Below are positions 47,107-57,129 of a stretch of DNA of 64,000 bases, piece by piece. The notes under the pieces were generated by a model, which was given only the letters and a program-made list of their open reading frames with translations, ran no database searches and was not told the DNA's origin. The stretch comes from Pseudomonadota bacterium (GTDB lineage: Bacteria > Pseudomonadota > Gammaproteobacteria > Burkholderiales > Burkholderiaceae), in the NCBI GenBank assembly GCA_963205525.1, contig CAUJJP010000217.1, positions 1 to 64,000 on the forward strand, written 5' to 3'. The position numbers were made by a program, and so were the translations under genes. Numbering within the stretch: the stretch's first letter is position 1; each line of letters opens with the position of its first letter.

Positions 47107-48549
47107 TCAGCCCAGCTTGACCATGACGTGGCGCGGGCAGCTGTAGTCCTCCAGCGCGTAGACCGACATGTCCTTGCCGTAGCCGGAGTGTTTCATGCCG
47201 CCGTGCGGCATCTCGGACACCAGCATGAAGTGGGTGTTGATCCAGGTGCAGCCGTACTGCAGCTGCGAGGCGATGCGCATCGCCTGACCCACGTTGGCGG
47301 TCCAGACCGAGCTCGCCAGGCCGTAGTCGGAGTCGTTGGCCCAGGCGATGGCCTGCTCCACGTCGTCGACCCGGGTCACCGAGACCACCGGGCCGAAGAC
47401 CTCGCTGCGCACGATCTCGTCGTCCTGGCGCGCCCCGGCGACCACCGTGGGCTTGTAGAAGAAGCCGCCGCCGGCGATCGCGGCGCCGCCGGCCGTGACC
47501 TCGACGTGCGGCAGCTGGCGCGCGCGGTCGACGAAGCTCGCCACGCGGTCGCGCTGGCGCGCCGAGATCAGCGGCCCCATCTCGACCCCGGCCTCCTGCT
47601 GGGCGCCGGTGCGGATGGTGGCGACCGCGCCGCTGAGGTCGGCCACCAGCCGCTCGTACACCTTGCCGGTGGCGTAGACGCGGCAGGCGGCGGTGCAGTC
47701 CTGGCCCGCGTTGTAGTAGCCGAAGCCGCGCAGGCCCTCGACCACGGCGCCGAGGTCGGCGTCGTCGAGCACGATCACCGGCGCCTTGCCGCCGAGCTCG
47801 AGGTGGGTGCGCTTGATGCCGCGCGCCGCCGATTCCATGATCTTGCTGCCGGTGGAGACATCGCCGGTGAGCGAGGCCATGCGCACCCGCGGGTCGCGCA
47901 CCAGCGGCGCGCCCACCGTGTCGCCGCGCCCGCAGACGATGTTCACCACCCCCGGCGGCAGGATCTCGGCCAGCAGCTCGCCCAGGCGCAGCGTGGTCAG
48001 CGGCGTCATCTCGGAGGGCTTGAGGACCACCGTGTTGCCCATCGCGATCGCCGGGCCGAGCTTCCAGGCCGCCATCATGAGCGGGTAGTTCCAGGGCGCG
48101 ATCGACGCCACCACGCCCAGCGGGTCGCGTCGGATCATGCTGGTGTGGCCGGGCAGGTACTCGGCGGCGACGCTGGCGCCGAGGTTGCGGATCGCGCCGG
48201 CGAAGAAGCGGTAGACATCGGCGATGGCCGGGATCTCGTCGTTGCGCGCCGCCGCCAGCGGCTTGCCGCAGTTCAGCGACTCGAGCATGGCGAACTCGTC
48301 GCCGTGCGCCTCGACGGCGTCGGCGATGCGCAGCAGGTAGCCGCTGCGATCCTTGGGCGTGAGCGCGGCCCAGCCCGGGAACGCCGCCTGCGCGGCGTCG
48401 ACGGCGGCGCGCAGCTGCTCGGGCGAGGCCTCGCGCACCTCGCACAGCGCGCTGCCGCTGGCGGGGTCGAGCACGGTCTCGGCGCGACCTTCGCCGGCCA
48501 CGCACTGGCCGTTGATGAGCAACTGGGTGGGGAATCGGATGCTGGGCAT
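47107..48549 (-). CDS. Gamma-aminobutyraldehyde dehydrogenase-like (ALDH family)
   Basis: 480 residues. An NAD-dependent aldehyde dehydrogenase: catalytic Cys in [14 protein letters not shown], the glutamate in [16 protein letters not shown], and the NAD-binding region [22 protein letters not shown]. Family length and context match the PatD/PuuC-type enzyme that oxidises 4-aminobutanal to GABA. It stands between the transporter and the aminotransferase, in the right order for putrescine breakdown. The first transaminase of the pathway may be the aminotransferase here or one coded elsewhere. Confidence 0.85.
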   Translation of the reverse strand: MPSIRFPTQLLINGQCVAGEGRAETVLDPASGSALCEVREASPEQLRAAVDAAQAAFPGWAALTPKDRSGYLLRIADAVEAHGDEFAMLESLNCGKPLAAARNDEIPAIADVYRFFAGAIRNLGASVAAEYLPGHTSMIRRDPLGVVASIAPWNYPLMMAAWKLGPAIAMGNTVVLKPSEMTPLTTLRLGELLAEILPPGVVNIVCGRGDTVGAPLVRDPRVRMASLTGDVSTGSKIMESAARGIKRTHLELGGKAPVIVLDDADLGAVVEGLRGFGYYNAGQDCTAACRVYATGKVYERLVADLSGAVATIRTGAQQEAGVEMGPLISARQRDRVASFVDRARQLPHVEVTAGGAAIAGGGFFYKPTVVAGARQDDEIVRSEVFGPVVSVTRVDDVEQAIAWANDSDYGLASSVWTANVGQAMRIASQLQYGCTWINTHFMLVSEMPHGGMKHSGYGKDMSVYALEDYSCPRHVMVKLG

Positions 48550-48555
48550 GGCGGT

Positions 48556-48587
48556 GTGGGTGGGCGGTGGGTGGGCGGTGGGTGGGC
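48556..48587. repeat. 11-bp tandem G-run repeat upstream of the aldehyde dehydrogenase gene
   Basis: Nearly three copies of GTGGGTGGGCG lie seven bases before the aldehyde dehydrogenase ATG, between it and the permease gene. The pattern resembles the G-run tracts at 31782 and 47073. Confidence 0.8.
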
Positions 48588-48630
48588 TGGAACGGGCCGG
48601 CGCTGGCGCTGTGCGAAGCTCGCGCGCCGC

Positions 48631-49428
48631 TCAGCGCGGGGCGGCGTCGCTGTCCTTGGTCAGCCGCCAGGCCAGCAGGATCAGGGGCGCGGTGAGCATC
48701 ATCACGAGCAGGGCGACGACGTTGGTCACCGCGGTGTCGCGCGGGCGGCCGAGCTGGTTAAGCAGCCAGATCGGCAGCGTCTTGTCGTGGCCGGCGGTGA
48801 AGGTGGTGACGATGAGCTCGTCCACCGACAGCGCGAAGGCCAGGATGCCGCCGGCCAGCAGCGCGCTGCCGAGCTGAGGCAGGATGACGTGGCGCAGCGT
48901 GGTCAGGGTGTCGGCGCCGAGGTCCATCGACGCCTCCCACAGCCGCTGCGGCAGCCGGCGCAGCCGCGCCACCACGTTGTTGTGGACGATGACGACGCAG
49001 AAGGTGGCGTGGCCGATGACGATGGTCCAGAAGCCGGGGCTGACCTCCAGGGTCTTGAAGGCGTACAGCAGCGCGATGCCGGTGACGATGCCGGGCAGCG
49101 CGATCGGCAGCACCAGCATGGTGGTGAAGGCGTTGCGGCCACGGAAGTGGTCCCGGTTCAGCGCCGCCGCGCTGAGCGTGCCCAGCGCCATCGCGATCAC
49201 GGTCGCGAGCGCGGCGACCGACAGCGACAGGCCGATCGCCTGCCGGATGTCCTCGCGCTCCAGCGCCTTCGCGAACCAGCGCAGCGTCAGCCCGGACAGC
49301 GGGAAGGCATAGCTGGAGTCGTCGTCGTTGAAGGCGTAGACGGCGATGAACAGCAGCGGCAGGTGCAGGAAGGCGATCACGCCGTAGGCCGCGATGCGCA
49401 GCGCCAGCGGGCGGCGGTCAGAGTGCAT
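48631..49428 (-). CDS. Polyamine-type ABC transporter permease (PotC/PotI-like)
   Basis: 265 residues with six membrane helices. The permease EAA-type loop is [22 protein letters not shown], typical of the PotI/PotC group. It begins [24 protein letters not shown]. It overlaps the preceding permease gene by 11 bases. Its partner proteins are the PotB-like permease, the ATPase and the binding protein upstream. Confidence 0.9.
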   Translation of the reverse strand: MHSDRRPLALRIAAYGVIAFLHLPLLFIAVYAFNDDDSSYAFPLSGLTLRWFAKALEREDIRQAIGLSLSVAALATVIAMALGTLSAAALNRDHFRGRNAFTTMLVLPIALPGIVTGIALLYAFKTLEVSPGFWTIVIGHATFCVVIVHNNVVARLRRLPQRLWEASMDLGADTLTTLRHVILPQLGSALLAGGILAFALSVDELIVTTFTAGHDKTLPIWLLNQLGRPRDTAVTNVVALLVMMLTAPLILLAWRLTKDSDAAPR

Positions 49429-50329
49429 TGAAGGCCCCCAGCCGGCGCGCGACCGACAGATAGACCGTGATCAGCACGATCGGCACCATGGTGAAGGCGG
49501 CCGCCATCGGGATGTTGCCTATCGTGCCCTGCATGGTGTAGACCATGTTGCCGATGAAGTAGCCCGAGGGTCCGACGAGCTGCGGGATGATGTAGTCGCC
49601 CAGGGTGAGCGAAAAGGTGAAGATGGATCCCGCCACCACGCCCGGGAAGGCGAGCGGCCACAGCACCCGGCGGAAGGTCTGCCAGGGCCGCGCGCCGAGG
49701 TCGCTGGAGGCCTGCAGCAGGTTGCCCGGCACGCGCTCGATCGCGGCCTGGATGGGCAGGATCATGAACGGCAGCCAGATGTAGGTGAAGACGATGAATC
49801 GCCCCAGGTGCGAGGTGGCCAGGGTGTCGCCGCCGACATAGGGCAGCGCGAGCAGCGCGTGCAGCATCCCCGCCAGGCCCAGCCGCTCCAGCACCCAGTA
49901 GATGACCCCGCCCTGCGACAACAGCACGGTCCAGGCGTAGGCCTTGACGATGTAGCTGGCCCACATCGGCAGCATCACGCCGACGTAGAAGAAGGCCTTC
50001 TCGCGCGCGCTCGCGAAGTGCGCCATGTAGTAGGCGATCGGGAACCCCAGCGCCACCGAGGCCAGCGTCACCGCCACCGCCATCGCCAGCGTGCGCAGCA
50101 CGATGTCCAGGTTCGCCGGGTCGAGCAGGTTGGCGTAGTTCTCGAGCGTGAACTCGCTGCCCACCGACATGCTCATGTCGTCGAAGGCGAACAGGCTCTG
50201 GCTCAGCAGCGACAGCAGCGAGCCGATGTAGACGACGCCGAACCACAGCAGCGGCGGCGTCAGCAGCAGCAGCAGGGCCAGGGTGGGCCGGCGGTACAGC
50301 AGGCCGGACAGGGTGCGCGTCGCGGACAT
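49418..50329 (-). CDS. Polyamine-type ABC transporter permease (PotB/PotH-like)
   Basis: 303 residues. Typical six-helix permease with the EAA-like loop [23 protein letters not shown] near residue 210. The start [30 protein letters not shown] gives the first helix. It pairs with the PotC-like gene and lies 15 bp after the ATPase gene. Confidence 0.9.
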   Translation of the reverse strand: MSATRTLSGLLYRRPTLALLLLLTPPLLWFGVVYIGSLLSLLSQSLFAFDDMSMSVGSEFTLENYANLLDPANLDIVLRTLAMAVAVTLASVALGFPIAYYMAHFASAREKAFFYVGVMLPMWASYIVKAYAWTVLLSQGGVIYWVLERLGLAGMLHALLALPYVGGDTLATSHLGRFIVFTYIWLPFMILPIQAAIERVPGNLLQASSDLGARPWQTFRRVLWPLAFPGVVAGSIFTFSLTLGDYIIPQLVGPSGYFIGNMVYTMQGTIGNIPMAAAFTMVPIVLITVYLSVARRLGAFNAL

Positions 50330-50344
50330 GGGGCGCGGCGGCGT

Positions 50345-51370
50345 TCAGGCGTGCAGCCAGACCATGTGCGCGCCCGCCCAGTGCAGCGTCAGGCGCTGGC
50401 CGGGCTGGGCGTCGCGCAGCGCGGCCGCGGCAGCGTGGCTGTCGACCTGGAGCGCCGTCAGCACCTGGTCGCCGACCTGCAGCTCCAGACGCTGGTTGGC
50501 GCCCAGGAACTGCACCGCCAGCAGCTCGCCTTCGACGCGCAGCTGGCCGTCCGCCAGCGGCGCCCCCGGCGGCGCGACGCCGACGTACTCCTGGCGGATC
50601 GAGAAGGCCTGCGCGCGCCCGGCGATGCGCTGCGCCAGCACCGGCTCGACGACGTTGGCGCTGCCGACGAAGCCGGCGACGAAGCGCGTGGCCGGCGTGT
50701 GGTAGAGATCGCGCGGGCTGGCGATCTGCTCGATGCGGCCGTGGTTGAAGACCGCGATCCGGTCCGACATCGACAGCGCCTCGCCCTGGTCGTGGGTGAC
50801 GTAGACGAAGGTGATGCCGAGCTTGCGGTGCAGCAGCTTGAGCTCGACCTGCATCTGCTCGCGCAGCTTCAGGTCCAGCGCCCCCAGCGGCTCGTCCAGC
50901 AGCAGGATGCGCGGCCGGTTCACGAGCGCACGCGCCAGCGCCACGCGCTGGCGCTGGCCGCCCGAGAGCTGCACCGGCGTGCGCCGCTCGTGGTCGGGCA
51001 GCGCCACCATGGCCAGCGCCTCGCGCGCCCTCGCCTCGCGCTCGGCGCGGCCGACCTTTCGGATCATGAGCCCGTAGGCCACGTTCTCCAGCACCGTCAT
51101 GTGCGGGAACAGCGCGTAGTCCTGGAACACGGTGTTCACGTCGCGCTCGTAGGGCGGCGTGCCGCCGGCGGGCTTGCCCAGCAGCTGCAGGTCGCCGCCG
51201 CTGGGCTGCTCGAAGCCGGCCATCAGGCGCAGCGAGGTGGTCTTGCCCGAGCCCGAGGGCCCGAGCATAGAGAAGAACTCCCCCTCCTGCACGCTGAAGC
51301 TGACGCTGTCCAGCGCCTTCACCGCACCGTAGTGCCGGCTCACGCGATCGAAGGCAATGGCCACTGGCAT
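50345..51370 (-). CDS. Polyamine-type ABC transporter ATPase (PotA/PotG-like)
   Basis: 341 residues. ABC ATPase with Walker A LGPSGSGKTTSLRL, signature LSGGQRQRVALARAL, Walker B ILLLDEPLGALDLKLRE and the switch His in VTHDQGEALSM. The C-terminal 100 residues are the TOBE-like regulatory domain. It comes 42 bp after the binding-protein gene. Confidence 0.94.
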   Translation of the reverse strand: MPVAIAFDRVSRHYGAVKALDSVSFSVQEGEFFSMLGPSGSGKTTSLRLMAGFEQPSGGDLQLLGKPAGGTPPYERDVNTVFQDYALFPHMTVLENVAYGLMIRKVGRAEREARAREALAMVALPDHERRTPVQLSGGQRQRVALARALVNRPRILLLDEPLGALDLKLREQMQVELKLLHRKLGITFVYVTHDQGEALSMSDRIAVFNHGRIEQIASPRDLYHTPATRFVAGFVGSANVVEPVLAQRIAGRAQAFSIRQEYVGVAPPGAPLADGQLRVEGELLAVQFLGANQRLELQVGDQVLTALQVDSHAAAAALRDAQPGQRLTLHWAGAHMVWLHA

Positions 51371-51412
51371 GCGAGCGCCCCGGTTGCAGTCCGCGAGATC
51401 AGGCGCTGCGCC

Positions 51413-52564
51413 TCAGCGCCCGCCCATGATGGCGATGTAGTCCATCGCCCAGCGCGCGTAGGGCACGCACTTGCCCTGGGTCTCGCACTTGGCGGTGGGG
51501 GTGCGCCAGAACTGGATCTTGTCCAGGTCCGCGTAGCCGTTGGTCTTGCAGAAGTCGCTGCCGCCCGGGGCCTTGGCCTTGCAGGCGCGCGGGGTCACGG
51601 GCACGGCGCCGAACCACTCGGCCAGCGGCGCCTGCAGCTCGTCGCCGAGCTGGTGCTCCATCCACAGATAGGCGCAGTTCACGTTCTTGGCATTGACGTG
51701 CAGCATGGTGGTGTCGGCCCAGCCGGTGGTGCCTTCCTTGGGCACGACGGAGGCGATCGGCTGCTTCTCGCCCTTGAGCGAATTCACCATGAAGCCCCAG
51801 GAGCCGGAGGCGACCACGCCCTCCTTCTTGAAGTCGTTCATCTGCACCGTGGCGTCGTGCCAGTAGCGGTGCACCAGCTTGTTCTGCTGGCGCAGCAGCG
51901 ACAGCACCGCCTCGTACTGCTTGTCGTTGAGCTCGTAGGGGTTCTTGATGCCCAGCTCGGGCTTCTTGTGCATCAGGTACAGCGCCGCCTCGGCGATGTA
52001 GATCGGGCCGTCGTAGGCCTGCACCCGGCCCTTGTTGCTCTTGCCGTCGGGCAGCGTCTGCTCCTCGAACACCACGCTCCAGGAATCGGGTGCGGTCTTG
52101 AAGACGTCGGTGTTGTACATGAGCACGTTCGGGCCCGAGTGGTAGGGCACGCCGTAGTGCTTGCCGCCCACCGTGTGCCAGGGCGCGTTCTGCAGCCGCG
52201 GGTCGATCTGGCCGTAGCTCGGCACGAGCTTGATGTTGACCTCCTGCACCAGCTTGGAGGCGATCAGCCGGCCCGAGGCGTCGCCCGACGCGGTCACGAT
52301 GTCGTAGCCGCCGGCCTTCATCAGGGTCACCATCTCGTCGGAGGTGGCGGCGGTCTTGACGTTGACCTTGCAGCCCGAGGACTGCTCGAACTTGGTCACC
52401 CAGTCGTAGGCCTTGACGGTCTGGCCGCGCTCCACGTAGCCGGCCCAGGCGATGATGTTGAGCTGGCCCTCGGCCTTGCCGACCGCCGTCGGCGGCGCGG
52501 CAACAGCGGTGGTGGCAGCGGCTGCCGCGAGCAGCCCGGTCAGCAATGCATGGGTTCTGGACAT
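51413..52564 (-). CDS. Polyamine-type substrate-binding protein (PotD/PotF-like)
   Basis: 383 residues. A periplasmic binding protein with a signal peptide (MSRTHALLTGLLAAAAATTAVAA) and the family pattern GQLNIIAWAGYVERGQTVKAYDWVT. Further landmarks are MVTLMKAGGYDIVTASGDASGRLI and WGFMVNSLKGEKQPIA. I chose the ATG at 52564 with AGGAG before it; a longer frame to 52741 is open but would put 59 extra residues before the signal peptide. It heads the transporter and catabolic operon. The ligand is most likely putrescine or spermidine. Confidence 0.9.
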   Translation of the reverse strand: MSRTHALLTGLLAAAAATTAVAAPPTAVGKAEGQLNIIAWAGYVERGQTVKAYDWVTKFEQSSGCKVNVKTAATSDEMVTLMKAGGYDIVTASGDASGRLIASKLVQEVNIKLVPSYGQIDPRLQNAPWHTVGGKHYGVPYHSGPNVLMYNTDVFKTAPDSWSVVFEEQTLPDGKSNKGRVQAYDGPIYIAEAALYLMHKKPELGIKNPYELNDKQYEAVLSLLRQQNKLVHRYWHDATVQMNDFKKEGVVASGSWGFMVNSLKGEKQPIASVVPKEGTTGWADTTMLHVNAKNVNCAYLWMEHQLGDELQAPLAEWFGAVPVTPRACKAKAPGGSDFCKTNGYADLDKIQFWRTPTAKCETQGKCVPYARWAMDYIAIMGGR

Positions 52565-52695
52565 GAATCGGTCTCCTGGTTGTCCGGCCGCGGCGCTCGC
52601 CGCTGGACCATCGCGCGGGCCCGGGGCAGGCCCTTCGTCCGCCAAAAAATGGTAGGCGCCGGCGGACGGTCGATCCAGACCGATCAGGCAAAACA

Positions 52696-52739
52696 GTCGT
52701 TCTGAAAAACAGAAACGACATCCTTCAGTTTCTCGAAAC
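52696..52739. promoter_or_regulatory. Two inverted repeats upstream of the polyamine operon
   Basis: GTCGTTCTG-aaaaa-CAGAAACGAC lies at 52696-52719, and GTTTC-TC-GAAAC at 52728-52739. Both lie 130-175 bp before the binding-protein start and near the A+T-rich stretch. They have operator-like symmetry; no regulator can be named. Confidence 0.45.
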
Positions 52740-52741
52740 AA

Positions 52742-52860
52742 GGGTTAACACCTAATTTGAGAGGCGATAAACCCAGTTTGCCTACATTCAAAACCTGTAT
52801 ATCCATCTTGTCTAACGATAGTATTTATGTAATTTCTGAATTTTAGATCGCTTTGCACGT
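52742..52860 (-). promoter_or_regulatory. A+T-rich promoter region of the polyamine operon
   Basis: This stretch is far richer in A and T than the rest of the window and is coding-free. On the minus strand a TAGACA-like -35 and a TTGAAT-like -10 are 17 bp apart, a moderate sigma-70 match. It probably drives the operon. The remaining 52861-53121 holds no gene I can support; it lies just before the LuxR gene end. Confidence 0.45.
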
Positions 52861-53121
52861 TGAACCCCGCACAGGCCCAGGACTTGTGGGTGACTGGACA
52901 GGCGGCATCAGAACGGCGTCGGTCGCCGGTCGGGCTCGCTGCAAGCACAGTCGGGCGGCGTTTCGAGTTCACCGATGGCCGCCTTCCGGGGAGGCGCCAG
53001 ACCCATCGCGGAGGAGCCGCGCGCATTCACGGCCGGCGTCGGTCTCGGTGTGGGGGACGAAGCCGGCCGCCCCGGCAGCCAGCGGATGATCGGCCTGGCC
53101 CGTGCCGGTCGCTGCGGCGTC

Positions 53122-54027
53122 TCAGGTTCTGCGGCTCAGGAAGATCGAGAACAGCTGCGACTGCGTCGACACCTCGAACTTGGCGTAGAGGTGGCGTCGG
53201 TGCACCTTGACGGTTTCCTCGGAGATGCCCAGACGCCTGGCGATCAGCTTGGACGAATTCCCGCCGAGCATGAGATGCATGACCTCCCGTTCGCGCGCGG
53301 TCAGTCCCGAAGTGGCGGGCAACTGCAGCGTCGCCGGCGACTCGCCGTTGCGCTGCGCGGCCTCCTCGGTCCGGCCGCGCCGCGCCATCAGGGCCAGCAC
53401 CCACGGAGCCACCAGGCGCAGCGCACCAAGCTGGGACGGCGTGAACCGTTTCGGGCCCCCGAGCGACAGCGAGAGCCAGCGGCGCGCCCCTTCGGGTACG
53501 AGGAACTGGACCTCCTCGACCATGACGTTGAGCCGGAAATAGTGGCGGTAGTAGTCGGTGCTGGCGAACTTGTCCGGCGCCACCTCGTCGAGTGTCACGA
53601 AGCCCTGTCGCAGCAGGTCTGGCGTGTCGCGCACAGCGACGTAGAAGGGGTCGATCAGATACGCCGTGCGCAGGTAGCCTTCGAAACGCTGCAGCGCGTC
53701 CGCGGGCCCTTCGCACACGGCCAGCACCGACGGCGGCGCGCGCAGGTCGAAGCGCATGCAGACCCAGTTGCCCAGCGGCACATGGGCGCCGAGCGTGCGC
53801 ATGAGGCGATCCCAGAAGCCGGGCTCGTCGAGCGTGCGGATCAGCGAGCCGACCGCGTGGTGCCAGTTCAACGCCGCCAGCGCATCGGTGGCGACCGTGC
53901 TGTGTGACGCCGATGCCTTTGCCGCGCGCGCCTTGGACGCGTCCTTCGGCAGCACGGGCACGGGCGCCAGCAGGCGCGAGAGGGGCCGCGGCGGCGGCGA
54001 TGCGCGCGATGCCACGTCGCGAATCAT
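53122..54027 (-). CDS. LuxR-family transcriptional regulator
   Basis: 301 residues. The C-terminal 65 residues are a LuxR-type helix-turn-helix (LTAREREVMHLMLGGNSSKLIARRLGISEETVKVHRRHLYAKF). The N-terminal part is a sensing region of unknown ligand with a conserved-looking AYLIDPFYVAV block. No phosphoacceptor domain is visible, so it is probably ligand-responsive rather than a two-component regulator. It is downstream of, and in the same direction as, the aminopeptidase operon, 162 bp after DUF1302, so it could be part of that operon's control. Confidence 0.85.
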   Translation of the reverse strand: MIRDVASRASPPPRPLSRLLAPVPVLPKDASKARAAKASASHSTVATDALAALNWHHAVGSLIRTLDEPGFWDRLMRTLGAHVPLGNWVCMRFDLRAPPSVLAVCEGPADALQRFEGYLRTAYLIDPFYVAVRDTPDLLRQGFVTLDEVAPDKFASTDYYRHYFRLNVMVEEVQFLVPEGARRWLSLSLGGPKRFTPSQLGALRLVAPWVLALMARRGRTEEAAQRNGESPATLQLPATSGLTAREREVMHLMLGGNSSKLIARRLGISEETVKVHRRHLYAKFEVSTQSQLFSIFLSRRT

Positions 54028-54188
54028 AGCCGCGGGCTGTGCACCACCAGCACCGCGCCGCGACCGCTCGTCGCCGACCCTGCGTCAGCGGCGGCGCCGG
54101 CGCCGACGAAACAAGCGCGAGTCCGGCGCCGCCCCAAGTCCACCGCTGCCGGCGCCTGTCGAGCTCTGCTCACCCTAGGCCGCGCCGG

Positions 54189-55886
54189 TCAGAAGTTGCG
54201 CGACAGGTAGGCACCGAAGAAGTCGCGGTCGCCATAGGGTTGATCGAACGAGGCGCCGCCACCCCAGTACCTTGCGGCGTTCATCCCGAACTGCCAGCTC
54301 GCCGGGTTCTGCGTGAAGTTCAGATACAGGTTGGCGCTGCGCGCACCCTGCATGAAGTTGGCCATCATCGTCGGCGTGCGGCCCTTCAGCGCATGAAAGT
54401 AGTACAGGCCCGGCGTGACCTGCCAGCCAGCGAGCACGCTGCCGTCGTAGGTCCAGCTGAAGTCGAAATTGATGCCGGCCGAGGTCTTCGTCCCCGCACC
54501 GTGGACGGTCGCGCCGCCATCGTGCGACCAGTTCCACAGGCCGGCGGCGGGCAATTGCTGGATCGCGTCACCGGCCGGCGAGCGGCGGCTGTACACCGAC
54601 CTGACACCTGGCATGTGCACCACCACCGCCTCGGCCAGCAGCATGGCGTTGTCGGCCCCCAGCAGCCCGAGCACGCCGCCATGGTCGCCCGGCGTCAGGC
54701 TGAGCAGGCCCGTCAGGTGCCATTGGAAGCGCTTGCTGTCGATGAACTGCTCGCAGGGCCCGGCGTAGAAACCGTTGACATTGTCGCCGGCCATGCCTGG
54801 CGTGAAGCAGCCCGACAACGCTACGGCATCGCGCGGCCGGTACGACAGCTCCGTGCCCACCGCCCAGTTGCCCACCGGCACGCTGGCGCTGACACCGAGC
54901 AGCTTGCGGTTCTCAAGGAAGCGCCATTGCCCGCCCGCTGCACCGAACTGCAGGTTCGGCATCTTGTCGTGGTAGTTCATCGCGTAGAAGCCGAAGTTGG
55001 CCGCGCTGCCGTCGGGTTGCCAGCGCAGGGCTGCACCCCATTGCCCGCCGTGCCGGGGTTCGTCATCGGGGGCGATCGGAATCGTCGGCGACGGCGGTAG
55101 CCCGGCGGCCGCGGCGGGGTCCGGGCCGAGGTAGATCGGCTCGCGTCCACGGTCGTAGATGTCGGCCACCGACCAGTAGCCGCCGACCGGCGCCACCTTG
55201 GTGCGCTTCCAGCGCAGCTGCGCGTAGCCTTCCAGCGACCAGCCTTGGCCGAGCGTGGTGCTCACGCTCGCGGTGGGCACCGGCAGGAAGGCCTCCTTGA
55301 GCTGCGTGCCGGGTTGGCTCAGGCGCTGGTAGTCGAACGGGTTGGACGCGTTGATGCCGCCCGGCAGGAACAGGCTCTCGCCCCAGTTGAGGAACTGGTT
55401 GCCCAGCCGCAGGGTCACGCGCTGCCCGCCGAACTGCAGGCTTTTGCCGACCCACAGGTCGAGCAGGCGCAGGTCGCGCACGATCTCGCGGCGTGCGGCA
55501 TCGGACAGCGGGGTGCGCGCCGTGTGGCCGGCGCGGGCGTCGGCCAGCCAGCTCACCCGGCCGAGGAACTTCCAGTCGTCGGGCAGGCTGATCAGCAGCT
55601 CGTGATTGCCCTTCAGATAGGCCGCGAACGGATCGCCCCTGCGATAGTTCAGGTTGCCGTCGTCGCCGCCGCCCCAGCCGAACGGATCGGCTGCGGCGCA
55701 GTACGTCGGGTCGCCGACCAGGGCGCATTGCGGGTTGCCCGCGCGCACACCCAGACCCATGGTGATGGTGGAGTCAAGACTGCCCTGGATGCCTTCGCGC
55801 TCGAAGGTGAAGGCAGCAGCCGGGGCGCTCCCGGTGATGGCAAGTACTGCAGCCAGCGCGCGCAGCGCAAGAGGTCTAGCGTGCAT
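54189..55886 (-). CDS. DUF1302 outer-membrane protein
   Basis: 565 residues, family length. A signal peptide (ending APAAA) precedes the DUF1302 pattern FTFEREGIQGSLDSTITMGLGVRAG. Repeated strand-like segments follow (RVTLRLGNQFLNWGESLFLPGG is the family hallmark), and the sequence ends in DRDFFGAYLSRNF with terminal Phe. DUF1302 and DUF1329 genes usually occur together in Burkholderiales and Pseudomonas; their role is not established, though an outer-membrane channel is suspected. It is the last gene of the dmpA-DUF1329-MFS-DUF1302 operon. Confidence 0.87.
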   Translation of the reverse strand: MHARPLALRALAAVLAITGSAPAAAFTFEREGIQGSLDSTITMGLGVRAGNPQCALVGDPTYCAAADPFGWGGGDDGNLNYRRGDPFAAYLKGNHELLISLPDDWKFLGRVSWLADARAGHTARTPLSDAARREIVRDLRLLDLWVGKSLQFGGQRVTLRLGNQFLNWGESLFLPGGINASNPFDYQRLSQPGTQLKEAFLPVPTASVSTTLGQGWSLEGYAQLRWKRTKVAPVGGYWSVADIYDRGREPIYLGPDPAAAAGLPPSPTIPIAPDDEPRHGGQWGAALRWQPDGSAANFGFYAMNYHDKMPNLQFGAAGGQWRFLENRKLLGVSASVPVGNWAVGTELSYRPRDAVALSGCFTPGMAGDNVNGFYAGPCEQFIDSKRFQWHLTGLLSLTPGDHGGVLGLLGADNAMLLAEAVVVHMPGVRSVYSRRSPAGDAIQQLPAAGLWNWSHDGGATVHGAGTKTSAGINFDFSWTYDGSVLAGWQVTPGLYYFHALKGRTPTMMANFMQGARSANLYLNFTQNPASWQFGMNAARYWGGGASFDQPYGDRDFFGAYLSRNF

Positions 55887-55942
55887 GAGGTCTCCTCGTG
55901 CTTGTGGGAATGGGACGCGGTGTACCGGTCCGGATGCGAGTT

Positions 55943-57109
55943 CTAGGCCGGCACGCAGTCCGCCGGTCGGCGGGCGAACGCGAGCCAGGTCGCGCCCAGC
56001 GCAGCGAGCGCGAAGGCGCTGGCGCTGGCCACGGCGACGACGAATCCGTGTTGTTCGGCGAGCGCGCCCGCCACCAGCGGCGCCAGCGCGAGGCCGAAGC
56101 CTTGCGCCGCCGGCGTCAGGCTCACCGCGCGGCCAGTCGGATCCCAGCGGCCCAGCACCGCCATCTGCACGACCATCAGCAGGTTCCACAGCACGACGAA
56201 GACGGCAAGGTCGGCCAGGTAGCCCAGGCGCCCGCCCTGGCCCCACAGCAGCCCCAACGGCACGAACGCCGTCAGCGCGAGCCCGATCACGAGCACCCAG
56301 CGCTCGCCCCAGCGGCGCGTGATCCACGGCGCGCTGAGCGAGCCGAGCAGCGCCGGCACGTTCGACGCGGCGAGCCAGTGGCCGAGCTCGTCGGGCGTCA
56401 TGCCGGACTCGACGCCGGCACGCTCGATGAACGCCCAGTACGCACCGATCGAACAGAAGAACAGCAGCACCGAGGCCGCGATCGACCAGGCCGCCCGGGA
56501 CAAGCCGCCCGACCCGGCCGCTTCCGCGCTGCGCAGCAGCGGCAGGCGCGACCGCGCGGTCAGCAGCGCCGCCGCCGCGGCGAGCGCCGCCATGCTGCCG
56601 TAGATGCTCCACAGGCCGAAGGTCCGGGCCAGCGGCCCGAACGCGAGCAGTTCGACCGCGCTCAGCACGATCTGCGCGCTGACCGCCCACGAGAACGCGC
56701 GATCCGGATCCGGCGCGCGTCCGAGGACCGCGACGCCTGCCGGCATCGCCACGCCCGCGGCGACGCTTGACGCCAGACGCAGCGCCAGGAAGACCGCGTC
56801 GCTCCACGCCATCGCGCTCAAGGCGTTGAGAACGGCCAGCGCGGCGAGGCCGCCAGCCATCAGGCGGCGCGCGGATGCCCGGCGCATCGCCCATGAACCG
56901 AACAGCGCCGTGACAGCAACGCCGAAGGTCTCGGCCGATGCGACCCGGCCGAGCTGCTCGGGCGTCAAGCCGCGCAGTTCGGCGAGCTGACCGATGATCA
57001 CCGGCAGGCCGAGGAAGGCCGCTGCCCCGGCGCACACCGCCGCGATGGCCGCGACCTGTGCGCCCGCATCGGCGGCGTCGGCAGCGACAGTCCCCTGCAA
57101 TGCGTTCAT
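55943..57109 (-). CDS. MFS transporter
   Basis: 388 residues, 12 hydrophobic helices. The start is chosen at the ATG at 57109, giving MNALQGTVAADAADAG; the frame continues upstream without a start that fits. Landmarks are AFLGLPVIIGQLAELRG, FGSWAMRRASARRLMAGG and the long loop TARSRLPLLRSAEAAGSGG. Ends with a TAG stop. It lies 20 bp after DUF1329 and 56 bp before DUF1302. It may import the product released by the aminopeptidase; this is an inference. Confidence 0.82.
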   Translation of the reverse strand: MNALQGTVAADAADAGAQVAAIAAVCAGAAAFLGLPVIIGQLAELRGLTPEQLGRVASAETFGVAVTALFGSWAMRRASARRLMAGGLAALAVLNALSAMAWSDAVFLALRLASSVAAGVAMPAGVAVLGRAPDPDRAFSWAVSAQIVLSAVELLAFGPLARTFGLWSIYGSMAALAAAAALLTARSRLPLLRSAEAAGSGGLSRAAWSIAASVLLFFCSIGAYWAFIERAGVESGMTPDELGHWLAASNVPALLGSLSAPWITRRWGERWVLVIGLALTAFVPLGLLWGQGGRLGYLADLAVFVVLWNLLMVVQMAVLGRWDPTGRAVSLTPAAQGFGLALAPLVAGALAEQHGFVVAVASASAFALAALGATWLAFARRPADCVPA

Positions 57110-57129
57110 GGCATGTGCTCCCACCGGAC

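Noticed and set aside
49394..52705. A 1103-residue plus-strand open frame
   Set aside because: It is antisense to the whole polyamine transporter block and has no recognisable domain.
52861..53121. A gene in the gap between the polyamine promoter and luxR
   Set aside because: Short open frames exist but lack a ribosome-binding site, family motifs or normal codon use.
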